A stretch of DNA of 9,741 bases from Faecalibacterium sp. UBA1771 (lineage in GTDB: Bacteria > Bacillota > Clostridia > Oscillospirales > Ruminococcaceae). The notes beneath the pieces were generated by a model. It searched no databases, was not told the DNA's origin, and saw only the letters and a program-made list of their open reading frames with translations. Location of the stretch: contig DCGT01000040.1 in NCBI GenBank assembly GCA_002315315.1, positions 1-9,741 on the forward strand, written 5' to 3'. Below, in pieces: positions 1 to 6,621 of the stretch. Both the position numbers and the translations under genes were made by a program. Position 1 is the stretch's first letter, and each line of letters opens with the position of its first letter.

Positions 1-1
1 A

Positions 2-337
2 ATGCTGCACAATGCAGGGGTCAAGGCGATTATCATTTCAAACAACGATTACGAGAGGGTCAAGCCGTTTGCCGACAAGATAGGTCTGCCGTTTACCGCT
101 AAGGCGTTAAAGCCGCGGACGGCGGGCTTTCGCAGGGCGCTGAAATTGCTCGGATTGACAAAGGAGGAAGCGGCGGTGGTGGGCGACCAGCTCTTCACCG
201 ATATTCTGCTATCCAAGTTTGCGCATTGCCGTTCAATTATGGTTCGCCCCGTTTCGGACGATATTTATCCGTTTGTGATTTTTAAGCGTAAGCTGGAAAA
301 GCCGTTTATGAAACGGTTTGAAAGAAGGGAAAAGTAA
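2..337 (+). CDS. yqeG: YqeG-family HAD IIIA-type phosphatase, 3' part only
   Basis: This is the C-terminal 111 residues of a small HAD-superfamily hydrolase of the YqeG type; the gene begins before the window. What is visible: HAD motif II in IIISNN (Ser13 of the fragment), a lysine-containing motif III region in AKALKPR (Lys34/Lys37), and the acidic motif IV in GDQLFTD (61-67). The nucleophile motif DxDxT must lie upstream, since full-length family members are about 165-175 residues. The first ATG, at base 2, is therefore an internal methionine and not a start. The basic tail (KRKLEKPFMKRFERREK) is usual for the family. The physiological substrate of YqeG is not settled; a phosphatase activity is inferred from the fold. 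The stop codon overlaps the next start (TAATG at 335-339), indicating translational coupling with the endonuclease IV-like gene. Confidence 0.88.
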   Translation: MLHNAGVKAIIISNNDYERVKPFADKIGLPFTAKALKPRTAGFRRALKLLGLTKEEAAVVGDQLFTDILLSKFAHCRSIMVRPVSDDIYPFVIFKRKLEKPFMKRFERREK

Positions 338-1203
338 TGGAGGAAGCACGCTTCGGACCTGCAGGTCAGTCGTTGAGCTTTTCCGAAAAGTACAAGAATA
401 TGTTTGATATTCCCACTCATACCGCCGAGCACGGTCTCAATGCTTTTGAGTATCAGTGCGGCAGGGGTGTAAGAGTGTCGCAGGCTTCTGCCGAAAAGCT
501 CGGTAAGCTCGCGGCTGAAAAGGGAATAGAGCTGAGTCTGCACGCGCCGTACTATATTTCGCTGTCGGGACTTGAAGAAAAAACCAGAATGGGCAGTATA
601 CGGTATGTTCTTGAGAGCGCCGCCGCCGTTAAGGCTATGGGCAAGCGCCGAGTAATACTTCATTCCGGCTCGTGCGGCAAACAGACAAGAGAGCAGGCGT
701 TGGAGCTTGCCAAGTCAACACTCAAAAGCTGTCTTGACGCGCTTGATGAGCAGGGCTTCGGTGACATTACGCTGTGTCCCGAAACGATGGGCAAAATCAA
801 TCAGCTCGGTTCACTTGATGAAGTTATGGAGCTGTGCTCGATAGATGAACGGCTTATTCCCTGCATAGATTTCGGTCATCTCAATGCGAGAACGCTCGGA
901 GGTATATCGTCAAAAGAGCATTACGCGCAGATACTCGATACGGTTTCCGACCGTTTGGGCAGCGATAGATTAAAGCATTTTCATGCGCATTTCAGTAAAA
1001 TAGAGTATACGACCGGCGGAGAAAAGCGCCACCTCACCTTTACCGATACGCAGTTCGGACCTGAGCCGATACCGCTTCTCGAGCTTATAGTGGAGCGTGA
1101 GCTGTTCCCGACAGTAATATGCGAATCGGACGGTACTCAGGCGGAGGATGCGTCCTTTATGCGCCGTCAATATATTGAATTAAGAGAGAAAATAGGGAGG
1201 TAA
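337..1203 (+). CDS. Endonuclease IV-like TIM-barrel metalloprotein (AP endonuclease family 2)
   Basis: The 288-residue protein matches the usual length of endonuclease IV (about 280), the zinc-dependent AP endonuclease of base excision repair. Metal-ligand positions can be read off: His69 (SLHAPY), His109 (ILHSG), Glu149 (CPETMG), Asp178 and His181 (IDFGHLNAR), His218 (HAHFSK), His232 (EKRHLTF) and Glu263 (ICESDG). The aspartate that precedes the last-but-one histidine in classical Nfo (D-x-H) is a lysine here (Lys230, K-R-H), so this is a divergent Nfo-like subgroup. AP endonuclease activity is likely but not certain; a sugar-phosphate isomerase-like TIM barrel is the alternative, hence no gene symbol. 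The ATG at 337 overlaps the yqeG stop by one base and sits behind GAAGGG. The next gene starts five bases after its stop, so it is central in a tight operon. Confidence 0.8.
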   Translation: MEEARFGPAGQSLSFSEKYKNMFDIPTHTAEHGLNAFEYQCGRGVRVSQASAEKLGKLAAEKGIELSLHAPYYISLSGLEEKTRMGSIRYVLESAAAVKAMGKRRVILHSGSCGKQTREQALELAKSTLKSCLDALDEQGFGDITLCPETMGKINQLGSLDEVMELCSIDERLIPCIDFGHLNARTLGGISSKEHYAQILDTVSDRLGSDRLKHFHAHFSKIEYTTGGEKRHLTFTDTQFGPEPIPLLELIVERELFPTVICESDGTQAEDASFMRRQYIELREKIGR

Positions 1204-1208
1204 GAATT

Positions 1209-2270
1209 ATGACGAGAGTAGAAAAATTCTTACAGCGTATGCCGTCCGATTTCGAGGCGGCACTTATCACAAGCGAGGCACAGCGCCATTATCTGAGCGA
1301 ATTTGCCGCCGATGAAGGTGTTTTGCTGGTTACGAGAAACCGTGCCGTTCTGTTTGAGGATTTTCGCTATATCGAGGCCGCACAGCAGGAATCGGCAGGT
1401 GTCGAGCCGGTGCTCACCACCAAGATTTATGACCAGCTTGTCGACCTGCTCAAAAGTGAACAGGTAACAAAACTTCATATCGAAAACAGTGTCAGCATCC
1501 GTGAATTCGAGATGTACGGTAAAAAACTCGGTGTAACAATAATTGCCGACGGAACCGTTACCGATACATTGACCGCTCTGCGTGCCGTAAAGGAGCCGAG
1601 AGAGGTCGATGCAATCCGCTCTGCTCAAGCTATTACCGATGCAGCGTTCGAGCATATCAGAGGCGTTATCAGGGTCGGAATGACACAGCGTGAGCTTGCC
1701 GCTGAGCTGGAATACTTTATGAAGCGCAACGGAGCCGATTCATTGGCATTTTCCACCATCGCAATCAGCGGTCCCGATACCTCTAAGCCCCACGGCGTTC
1801 CGTGCGACCGCAGGATAGAGCGGGGCGATTTCGTCACCATGGATTACGGCGCAAAGAAAAACGGTTATTGCTCCGATATGACGAGAACCGTTGCCGTCGG
1901 TGAGCCGTCTGCCGAAATGCTCAAGGTTTATGACACTGTCTATAAGGCACAGACCGAAGCTATGAAGGTGGCGAAGGCGGGTATGGTCGGCAGGGATTTG
2001 GATGCCGTTGCCCGAGAAATAATCTATTCCGCGGGTTACGAGGGCTGCTTCGGTCATTCACTCGGACACTCGCTGGGACTTGAAATTCACGAGAGCCCCA
2101 ACGCTTCTCCGAGCTACGACAAGCCGCTTCCGGTCGGGACGATAGTGACAATCGAGCCCGGTATCTATATTGCCGGCAAATTCGGTGTCAGAATCGAGAA
2201 TATGGTACTGCTCGGTGAAAGCGGATGTGAGAACCTCACCGCCTCGGCAAGAGAGCTGTTTGTGCTTTGA
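1209..2270 (+). CDS. Xaa-Pro aminopeptidase (M24B metallopeptidase)
   Basis: A 353-residue cytosolic aminopeptidase that removes the N-terminal residue from peptides beginning Xaa-Pro. Residues 1-125 form the creatinase/prolidase-type N-terminal domain and 130-353 the pita-bread catalytic domain. The five dinuclear metal ligands are present: Asp212 (MDYGA), Asp223 (SDMTRT), His287 (GHSLGLEIHE), Glu316 (TIEPG) and Glu330 (RIEN). The accessory histidines His195 (KPHG) and His294 (IHES) are also there. The length fits the short PepP/YpdF/YqhT-type enzymes of Bacillota. The start is set by GGGAGG at 1195-1200, overlapping the end of the preceding gene. The gene directly precedes efp, a common pairing in Clostridia; both products deal with proline-containing sequence, although a functional link is inference. 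Distinguishing aminopeptidase P from prolidase by sequence alone is not fully safe. Confidence 0.9.
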   Translation: MTRVEKFLQRMPSDFEAALITSEAQRHYLSEFAADEGVLLVTRNRAVLFEDFRYIEAAQQESAGVEPVLTTKIYDQLVDLLKSEQVTKLHIENSVSIREFEMYGKKLGVTIIADGTVTDTLTALRAVKEPREVDAIRSAQAITDAAFEHIRGVIRVGMTQRELAAELEYFMKRNGADSLAFSTIAISGPDTSKPHGVPCDRRIERGDFVTMDYGAKKNGYCSDMTRTVAVGEPSAEMLKVYDTVYKAQTEAMKVAKAGMVGRDLDAVAREIIYSAGYEGCFGHSLGHSLGLEIHESPNASPSYDKPLPVGTIVTIEPGIYIAGKFGVRIENMVLLGESGCENLTASARELFVL

Positions 2271-2337
2271 TTTGTCTTTTTATACAAATTGCATAGTAAT
2301 ATAAAACCGAAAAAGTCCGAAATATAGCGCTCCGCAC

Positions 2338-2367
2338 TTGCATAAGCGGTATAATGTATGTTAGAAT
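2338..2367 (+). promoter_or_regulatory. Probable sigma-A promoter of efp (extended -10)
   Basis: The 132-base gap before efp holds TTGCAT (2338-2343), an 18-base spacer and TAGAAT (2362-2367) preceded by TG with one intervening base, an extended -10 form. The predicted start near 2374 gives a leader of about 29 bases, like the other promoters in this window. A second TATAAT at 2350-2355 has no acceptable -35 at 16-18 bases and is less likely. Confidence 0.55.
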
Positions 2368-2402
2368 AAAATGTAATTTAAATTTTTAGGAGAATATATA
2401 AT

Positions 2403-2960
2403 ATGATTTCTGCCGGCGAATTTAGAAACGGTGTTACCTTCGAAGAGGACGGTAACGTATTCCAGATTATCGAATTCCAGCACGTAAAACCGGGTAAGGG
2501 CGCCGCCTTTGTCCGCACCAAGACCCGCAATGTCATTACCGGTTCCGTTGTCGAGCGTACCTACAGCCCGACCGAAAAGTTTGAGAATGCCTATATCGAC
2601 AGACGCGATATGGAATACTCCTATAACGACGGTGACCTCTATTATTTCATGGACAAGGAAAGCTACGAGATGCAGCCCATCGCCGCCTCTGACCTTCCCG
2701 ACAACTTTAAGTTTGTCAAAGAGAATACCGACGTCAAGATTCTGTCCTACAAGGGTAAGGTCTTCGGTCTTGAGCCTCCGTTCTTTGTCGTTCTCGAGGT
2801 CACACACACCGATCCGGGTGTGAGAGGCAATACCGCCACTAATACCCTTAAGCCCGCCACACTTGAAACCGGAGCCGAAATCCGTGTTCCGCTTTTCATC
2901 AACGAGGGTGACAAGATTAAGATTGATACCCGTACCGGTGAATATCTCGAAAGAGCGTAA
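2403..2960 (+). CDS. efp: Elongation factor P
   Basis: EF-P binds ribosomes between the P and E sites and restores peptide-bond formation when they stall at consecutive prolines. The 185-residue length is canonical. Three beta-barrel domains are expected: KOW-like N-terminal (1-64), OB domain (65-128) and C-terminal OB-like domain (129-185). The loop HVKPGKGAAFVR carries Lys32, the residue that is 5-aminopentanolylated in Bacillus subtilis EF-P; the PGKG context fits that Bacillota-type lysine loop and not the arginine-rhamnosylated type. The C-terminus TRTGEYLERA is the conserved family ending. AGGAG at 2388-2392 lies ten bases before the ATG. The zinc-ribbon gene begins 24 bases after its stop with its own AGGAG, so the two are probably cotranscribed. 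No separate modification enzyme gene is visible in the window. Confidence 0.97.
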   Translation: MISAGEFRNGVTFEEDGNVFQIIEFQHVKPGKGAAFVRTKTRNVITGSVVERTYSPTEKFENAYIDRRDMEYSYNDGDLYYFMDKESYEMQPIAASDLPDNFKFVKENTDVKILSYKGKVFGLEPPFFVVLEVTHTDPGVRGNTATNTLKPATLETGAEIRVPLFINEGDKIKIDTRTGEYLERA

Positions 2961-2984
2961 AAGCTTTTTAGGAGCGATAATACA

Positions 2985-3416
2985 ATGACTGTCAGTGAAA
3001 AAGCGGCATTTTTAAAAGGGCTTATTGAGGGGAGCGACCTCAAGTTCGGTGAAAAGGAACAAAAGGTTGTCGACGCTCTCATTGATTTGATTTGTGATAT
3101 GGCGCAGACCGTTACCAACACCGCCAAGGACGTAGACGAGCTGTACGAAACCGTCGAGGACGTTTACGATGAGCTTGACGCCGTCGAGGAGGACCTCGAT
3201 GAGTTGTTCGGCGACGAGGATATCGGAGATGACGAGCAGCAGCTTTACGATGTTGAATGTCAGAATTGTCACGAGATAATCTGCATCGACGAGGAAACGC
3301 TGATGAAGGGCGAGCTTGAGTGTCCCAATTGCGGCGAAAAGCTCGAGTTTGGTCTTGATATCTGCGGCGGAAACTGCGGCGGATGCAGCGGTTGCGGCGG
3401 TAACGATGAAGAATAA
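2985..3416 (+). CDS. Acidic coiled-coil protein with C-terminal zinc ribbon (CD1247 N-terminal domain type)
   Basis: A 143-residue soluble protein in three parts. Residues 1-45 are a helical domain resembling the CD1247-type N-terminus of clostridial proteins found beside efp. Residues 46-85 are strongly acidic and heptad-like (DELYETVEDVYDELDAVEED), probably a coiled coil that could oligomerise. Residues 90-118 are a zinc ribbon with C-x2-C pairs at Cys92/Cys95 and Cys113/Cys116. The tail adds a Gly/Cys-rich cluster, Cys127, Cys131, Cys134 and Cys137 (C-x3-C-x2-C-x2-C), which could bind a second metal. No transmembrane segment or catalytic motif is visible. The function is unknown; linkage to efp is consistent across many Clostridia and suggests a translation- or sporulation-adjacent role, which is inference. 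AGGAG at 2971-2975 supports the chosen ATG. Confidence 0.8.
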   Translation: MTVSEKAAFLKGLIEGSDLKFGEKEQKVVDALIDLICDMAQTVTNTAKDVDELYETVEDVYDELDAVEEDLDELFGDEDIGDDEQQLYDVECQNCHEIICIDEETLMKGELECPNCGEKLEFGLDICGGNCGGCSGCGGNDEE

Positions 3417-3439
3417 CGGATAATTTATAAGAGCCTTTA

Positions 3440-3467
3440 CGGAGCATCTGCACCAGCCGATGCTCCG
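3440..3467 (+). terminator. Stem-loop after the efp operon, possible weak terminator
   Basis: A perfect 9-base-pair stem (CGGAGCATC with GATGCTCCG) encloses a 10-base loop in the 83-base gap between the zinc-ribbon gene and the SGNH hydrolase gene. The downstream run is A/T-rich but broken (ATTGATTAATATT), lacking a clean U tract. It may terminate partly, protect a 3' end, or allow read-through into the hydrolase gene, for which I see no convincing promoter of its own. Confidence 0.5.
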
Positions 3468-3499
3468 ATTGATTAATATTCGGTTTTGCGGAGATCGAT

Positions 3500-4624
3500 A
3501 TGGGAAAAATCAAAGACTTTTTCTTGGCAAACAAAATAGTGACAGTTGCAATTGCGGCGGCGGCGGTTATCACGACCGCAACGGTTGTTACCTGTATTTT
3601 GCTGCCGTCCGAGGGCAATATTCATCCGTCGGGGATGCAGAGCTTCCCTGAGGTTAAGAGTGGAGAAGAGCAGGAGCAGATTATCGAAATAGAGGTTCCG
3701 TCAGAATATGAAGGAGTCGTGCTCGACGAAACATCCGACGCAGGTGAGCAGTATATAAAAGATACCCTCTTTGTCGGCGACAGCAATACGGCGAGGATGT
3801 ATTTCTTCGGTCTGCTCGGTATCGACAACCTGATAGGCGTTGAGGGAATGGGCATACAGTCCGTTGCGGGCAGTGCCGTTGCGTATTTTTACGGATATAA
3901 CAATCCCGTGACTATTCCTACGGCGATATCCATGCAGCAGCCGCGCAGGGTTATCATCAATTTCGGTACAAATAATGTTGCCGGATATTCCGTTGACGCA
4001 TTTGTTTCCGAATATAATAAGGCTCTCGATGCGATTCAAAATGCTTATTCTTATTCCGACATTATAATTATGGCTGTTGCGCCCGTGTCGGAAACGACCT
4101 CGTACGATATAGATAACAAAAGAGTCGATGCATACAATGAGGCACTTATGAAGCTTGCCAAACAAAGGGGTCTGCATTTTCTCAATATCTCCGAGGTTTT
4201 GAAAAATTCCAAGGGCGCGATAAAAGATAACTATGTCGTTGAGGACGGTATTCATCTTACAACCGATGCGCTCAATGCGGTTTTCAAATACGCACGCACA
4301 CACGCGCTTATTACCGAGGATACCCGTCCGACACTGACAAGCTGTCCCGCTCGCCGTCCCGCTCCGGTCATCGAAAAGCCGAAGTTCGACGAGGGAAAGG
4401 TCATCAGCTACATCAACGCGGCGGCTGTCGAAAGCGGGTTTACGCTTGAGAGCTATTCGTCCGATATTTCATCAAGGGCGTTCAATTCTTACGCCTTTAC
4501 CGTTATGAAGTCCGACGCTGAGGCGGGAACCGAGCAAGATGTCGCTATGTCAATATTCGAGGGCTTCAGCGGCTCGACGGCACGTATTATGTGTGCCGTG
4601 GTGTCCAAAGACGATAACGGGTAA
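3500..4624 (+). CDS. Membrane-anchored SGNH/GDSL hydrolase, apparently shortened by an in-frame stop
   Basis: As it stands the frame encodes 374 residues. Residues 11-35 form one hydrophobic segment behind a basic start (signal anchor or uncleaved signal), placing the rest outside the membrane. The SGNH fold spans about 85-275: block I FVGDSN with nucleophile Ser95, block III GTNN (156-159), and block V DGIHL with Asp249 and His252, giving a complete Ser-Asp-His triad. Such proteins are esterases or lipases, often de-O-acetylating wall or exopolysaccharide; the substrate cannot be told here. Residues about 293-374 form a second small domain I do not recognise. The frame ends at TAA (4622-4624), but the same frame continues open to 4837 with a Pro-Thr-rich tail, so the intact protein was probably about 445 residues. 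GGAG at 3490-3493 supports the ATG. A 97-residue membrane protein follows. Confidence 0.85.
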   Translation: MGKIKDFFLANKIVTVAIAAAAVITTATVVTCILLPSEGNIHPSGMQSFPEVKSGEEQEQIIEIEVPSEYEGVVLDETSDAGEQYIKDTLFVGDSNTARMYFFGLLGIDNLIGVEGMGIQSVAGSAVAYFYGYNNPVTIPTAISMQQPRRVIINFGTNNVAGYSVDAFVSEYNKALDAIQNAYSYSDIIIMAVAPVSETTSYDIDNKRVDAYNEALMKLAKQRGLHFLNISEVLKNSKGAIKDNYVVEDGIHLTTDALNAVFKYARTHALITEDTRPTLTSCPARRPAPVIEKPKFDEGKVISYINAAAVESGFTLESYSSDISSRAFNSYAFTVMKSDAEAGTEQDVAMSIFEGFSGSTARIMCAVVSKDDNG

Positions 4625-4837
4625 GATTTCACAATCTATCTGTTGTCCGCGCAGAAACAGGAGGACGAATCTGCCGACGACCCGACTACGCCGACCGATC
4701 CGACAACACCGACCGACCCGATTACGCCGACTGATCCTGTGATACCGACCGACCCGGTAACACCTACTGAACCGGAGACGCCTACTGAACCGGTAACACC
4801 GACCGACCCTCCGGGAGATCCCGTTCCGACACCGTAA
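4625..4837 (+). pseudogene. Severed Pro-Thr-rich C-terminal tail of the SGNH hydrolase
   Basis: This 70-residue stretch plus stop is in the same frame as the hydrolase gene and immediately follows its TAA. It begins DFTIYLLSAQKQED, which reads as the last beta strand and helix of the preceding domain, then passes into a proline/threonine/aspartate linker. There is no plausible start of its own: an AGGAGG at 4659-4664 has no in-frame ATG, GTG or TTG at a useful distance, and the only near in-frame candidate, TTG at 4643, lies upstream of it. A single base change (TAC or TAT to TAA) would explain the break. Alternatives are a sequencing error or genuine stop-codon read-through. No LPXTG-type sorting motif or terminal membrane segment follows the repeats, so the tail would be free outside the cell. 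Confidence 0.7.
4685..4810 (+). repeat. Seven 18-base tandem repeats encoding (T/V/I/E)(T/I)PT(D/E)P
   Basis: Seven consecutive hexapeptide units are readable: TTPTDP, TTPTDP, ITPTDP, VIPTDP, VTPTEP, ETPTEP, VTPTDP. The DNA units are similar but not identical, with synonymous differences, so the array is older than a recent slippage event. Pro-Thr-Asp repeats of this type usually form extended, wall-spanning or glycosylated linkers in surface proteins. Confidence 0.9.
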
Positions 4838-4853
4838 AAAGGAAGGGTAAAAT

Positions 4854-5147
4854 ATGAAAAAGAAAACTGTTATTTTATCTTTGAGCTTGTTTATCTGCTT
4901 TGTCGGCTTGATGATGATATTTAATGCTACGACATTGGGCTGTAATTACGCAAACAGGGCTTTATCGTCTGCCGGGGGAATGGACACCGAACAGTTCTAT
5001 TTCCTTATGAAATCGGGCGCGGTAAGCTTCCAACTCGGCGGAGTCGTAACGGCACTGCTCGGGGGAACTGCCGCAATGATTTTCGGCAGTAAAACCGAAG
5101 CGGAAGCCAAAAGCAGTGACACGGAAAGTACAGAGGAACAGCAATAA
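4854..5147 (+). CDS. Small two-helix membrane protein, unknown function
   Basis: A 97-residue protein that I do not recognise. It has a lysine-rich start (MKKK), a hydrophobic helix at about 6-25, a hydrophilic stretch of about 35 residues ending with TEQFYFLMKSG, a second hydrophobic, glycine-rich helix at about 55-77 (FQLGGVVTALLGGTAAMIF), and a polar acidic tail (SDTESTEEQQ). By the positive-inside rule both termini are probably cytoplasmic. A single cysteine (Cys30) follows helix 1 but there is no lipobox. AAGGAAGGG just upstream is a good ribosome site, and the gap to the previous frame is 16 bases, so it is probably cotranscribed with the hydrolase. It ends just before a strong terminator. 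It could be a small partner of the hydrolase, but nothing proves this. Confidence 0.75.
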   Translation: MKKKTVILSLSLFICFVGLMMIFNATTLGCNYANRALSSAGGMDTEQFYFLMKSGAVSFQLGGVVTALLGGTAAMIFGSKTEAEAKSSDTESTEEQQ

Positions 5148-5151
5148 ATTC

Positions 5152-5186
5152 AAAGTCCGAGCATCAATGAGATGCTCGGACTTTTT
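5152..5186. terminator. Strong rho-independent terminator, probably bidirectional
   Basis: A perfect 14-base-pair stem (5152-5165 with 5171-5184; core GTCCGAGCATC) has a 5-base loop, AATGA, and runs directly into TTTTT (5182-5186). It lies between convergent genes, the small membrane protein on plus and DUF1015 on minus. On the minus strand the stem is followed by TTTGAATTT, so it can end both transcripts. Confidence 0.93.
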
Positions 5187-5214
5187 CGATTAAGCATTAA
5201 CTTGTGACGGAGCT

Positions 5215-6588
5215 TTATTCGCGCTCTTCCATTACGTTAATAACCAGACCGGTTATGAGCTTGGGATAGAAATAGGTGCTTTTTTGCGGCATACGATCGC
5301 CCTCGGCGGCAACGTCGGAAATCTCCTTGACTGTTGTCGGATTGAGTAAAAATGCGAAATCCGCCTCTCCGGCGTCGACATAGTCAATAGCCTCGGTTGT
5401 GTCACGGGTATAGGTGAGACTTTTGCCTGCCGCCATATCCTGCTTGTCTATGCCGAGAATATTCTCGAGAATCAGCTTGTGCAGAATGGTCACGTCGAGA
5501 TTTTTATATGCGTGACCGCCCTCGTCTATTGCGCTGTCGAGAATACTTCTGTCCCGTAAAACCATAAGAAAAATATTGGCGTTGGGGTCAAATACCTTGT
5601 TGCGGTCAATGCCGAAGATGTTCATTTTGCGGCGTCCCTTGCCGCCGGTATACATTACAAAGGCACATTTGCCGTTTTTGTGGCAGGCGTCGAGATACCC
5701 CTGTGCTGTTTCGGTGTCTACAACGACAATGTCAAAGTAATCGCGGCATTGATTAAAGAATCGCTCGTAAGGGAAATAAGGGTCCTGACCCTTGATGATG
5801 CGGTGGGTGGGCAAAACGGTGAGACCCGGATGCTCAAGCGGTACGCAGGTCATCATAATGTACGATTCGGGGTCCTCGTCGGTCACGTTCACGCCCGATT
5901 CAATGAGCTGTTTCTTATAGTTCAGACCCGTTTCGTAGCGGTGGTGACCATCGGCAATATACAGCTTTTTATCGGTGAAGGTTTTGCGGATAAGCTCAAT
6001 GCTCTCATCATCGCTGACGGGATAGATGCGATGAGTTTCTTCGCCGTACTTGACGCTCTGCGGTTTAATTTGCTTCATCAGCTTTTTGATAAGCTTGAGT
6101 ATTTCACCCTGCTCGTCGTTGAAAAGCGAATAAACCGAGCTGATGTTGGCTCTCGACGCTTCAAGTAGCTTTAGTCTGTCCTCCTTTGCCTTGGACAGTG
6201 TGTTCTCGTGCGGCAGAACTACTCCGTTCTCGAACGGCTCAAGGAAGCAACGACCTACGATGCCCTCGACCGACAGCATTTTGCGGTGTTTTTTTCCGGC
6301 GGACGCCGACGGGTCGGGGTATTCCATCTGATAAATGTAATACATTGCCTTCTCGTCGCGCTTGAGTGTGCCCTCGTTCATCATATCGCGAAGATAGCCG
6401 GCAGATTTCTCATAACGGTTGTCGCCGCCGACGGGAAGCTCTACCGTGACGATGTTGTCGGGATTATTGCCGCGCAGAAGCGCAAACTCGGTGGAAGAAA
6501 TAATGTCATAAGGCGGGCAGACAAGCTCGGCGAGCGTGTTGTCGTCGGCGTCATAGCGAACGCCCTTAAACGGTACAAATACAGCCAT
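5215..6588 (-). CDS. DUF1015 family protein
   Basis: A 457-residue cytosolic protein matching the DUF1015 family (COG4198) in length and motifs. The N-terminal signature is VPFKGVRY followed by CPPYDII (24-30); then LPHENT (125-130), IADGHHRYETG (211-221), the most diagnostic motif, and LPTHR (259-263). No membrane segment is seen. In many Clostridia this family is found near serine biosynthesis genes; here it stands alone on the minus strand, convergent with the membrane protein gene and divergent from ilvE. The biochemical role is not assigned here; the conserved His/Arg/Asp motifs suggest a phosphate- or nucleotide-handling enzyme, which is inference. The start is supported by GAAAGGT a few bases upstream on the minus strand and by a matching promoter. 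Confidence 0.93.
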   Translation of the reverse strand: MAVFVPFKGVRYDADDNTLAELVCPPYDIISSTEFALLRGNNPDNIVTVELPVGGDNRYEKSAGYLRDMMNEGTLKRDEKAMYYIYQMEYPDPSASAGKKHRKMLSVEGIVGRCFLEPFENGVVLPHENTLSKAKEDRLKLLEASRANISSVYSLFNDEQGEILKLIKKLMKQIKPQSVKYGEETHRIYPVSDDESIELIRKTFTDKKLYIADGHHRYETGLNYKKQLIESGVNVTDEDPESYIMMTCVPLEHPGLTVLPTHRIIKGQDPYFPYERFFNQCRDYFDIVVVDTETAQGYLDACHKNGKCAFVMYTGGKGRRKMNIFGIDRNKVFDPNANIFLMVLRDRSILDSAIDEGGHAYKNLDVTILHKLILENILGIDKQDMAAGKSLTYTRDTTEAIDYVDAGEADFAFLLNPTTVKEISDVAAEGDRMPQKSTYFYPKLITGLVINVMEERE

Positions 6589-6621
6589 TTTTCTGACCTT
6601 TCGATTAGTATGAATAGCTTT

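Noticed and set aside
2270..2289. ATTTGT/ACAAAT stem as a terminator after the Xaa-Pro aminopeptidase gene
   Set aside because: The stem is only six A/T-rich pairs with an 8-base loop and no U tract after it; too weak to call.
2350..2355. Perfect TATAAT as the main efp -10 box
   Set aside because: Nothing like a -35 hexamer lies 16-18 bases upstream and there is no TG extension; the TTGCAT/TGTTAGAAT pair is better, though both could contribute.
2361..2807. 148-residue minus-strand frame opposite efp
   Set aside because: It lies across the well-supported efp gene, lacks a ribosome site and matches no family I know.
4685..4810. Regular 18-base repeats as a CRISPR-like or intergenic array
   Set aside because: The units are directly adjacent with no spacers and encode a clean hexapeptide pattern; they are a coding linker.
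4643..4837. Pro-Thr repeat region as an independent gene starting at TTG 4643
   Set aside because: No ribosome site precedes the TTG, the AGGAGG lies downstream of it, and the frame continues the hydrolase exactly.
5680..6168. 162-residue plus-strand frame opposite the DUF1015 gene
   Set aside because: It is antisense to conserved motifs of DUF1015, with no ribosome site or promoter.
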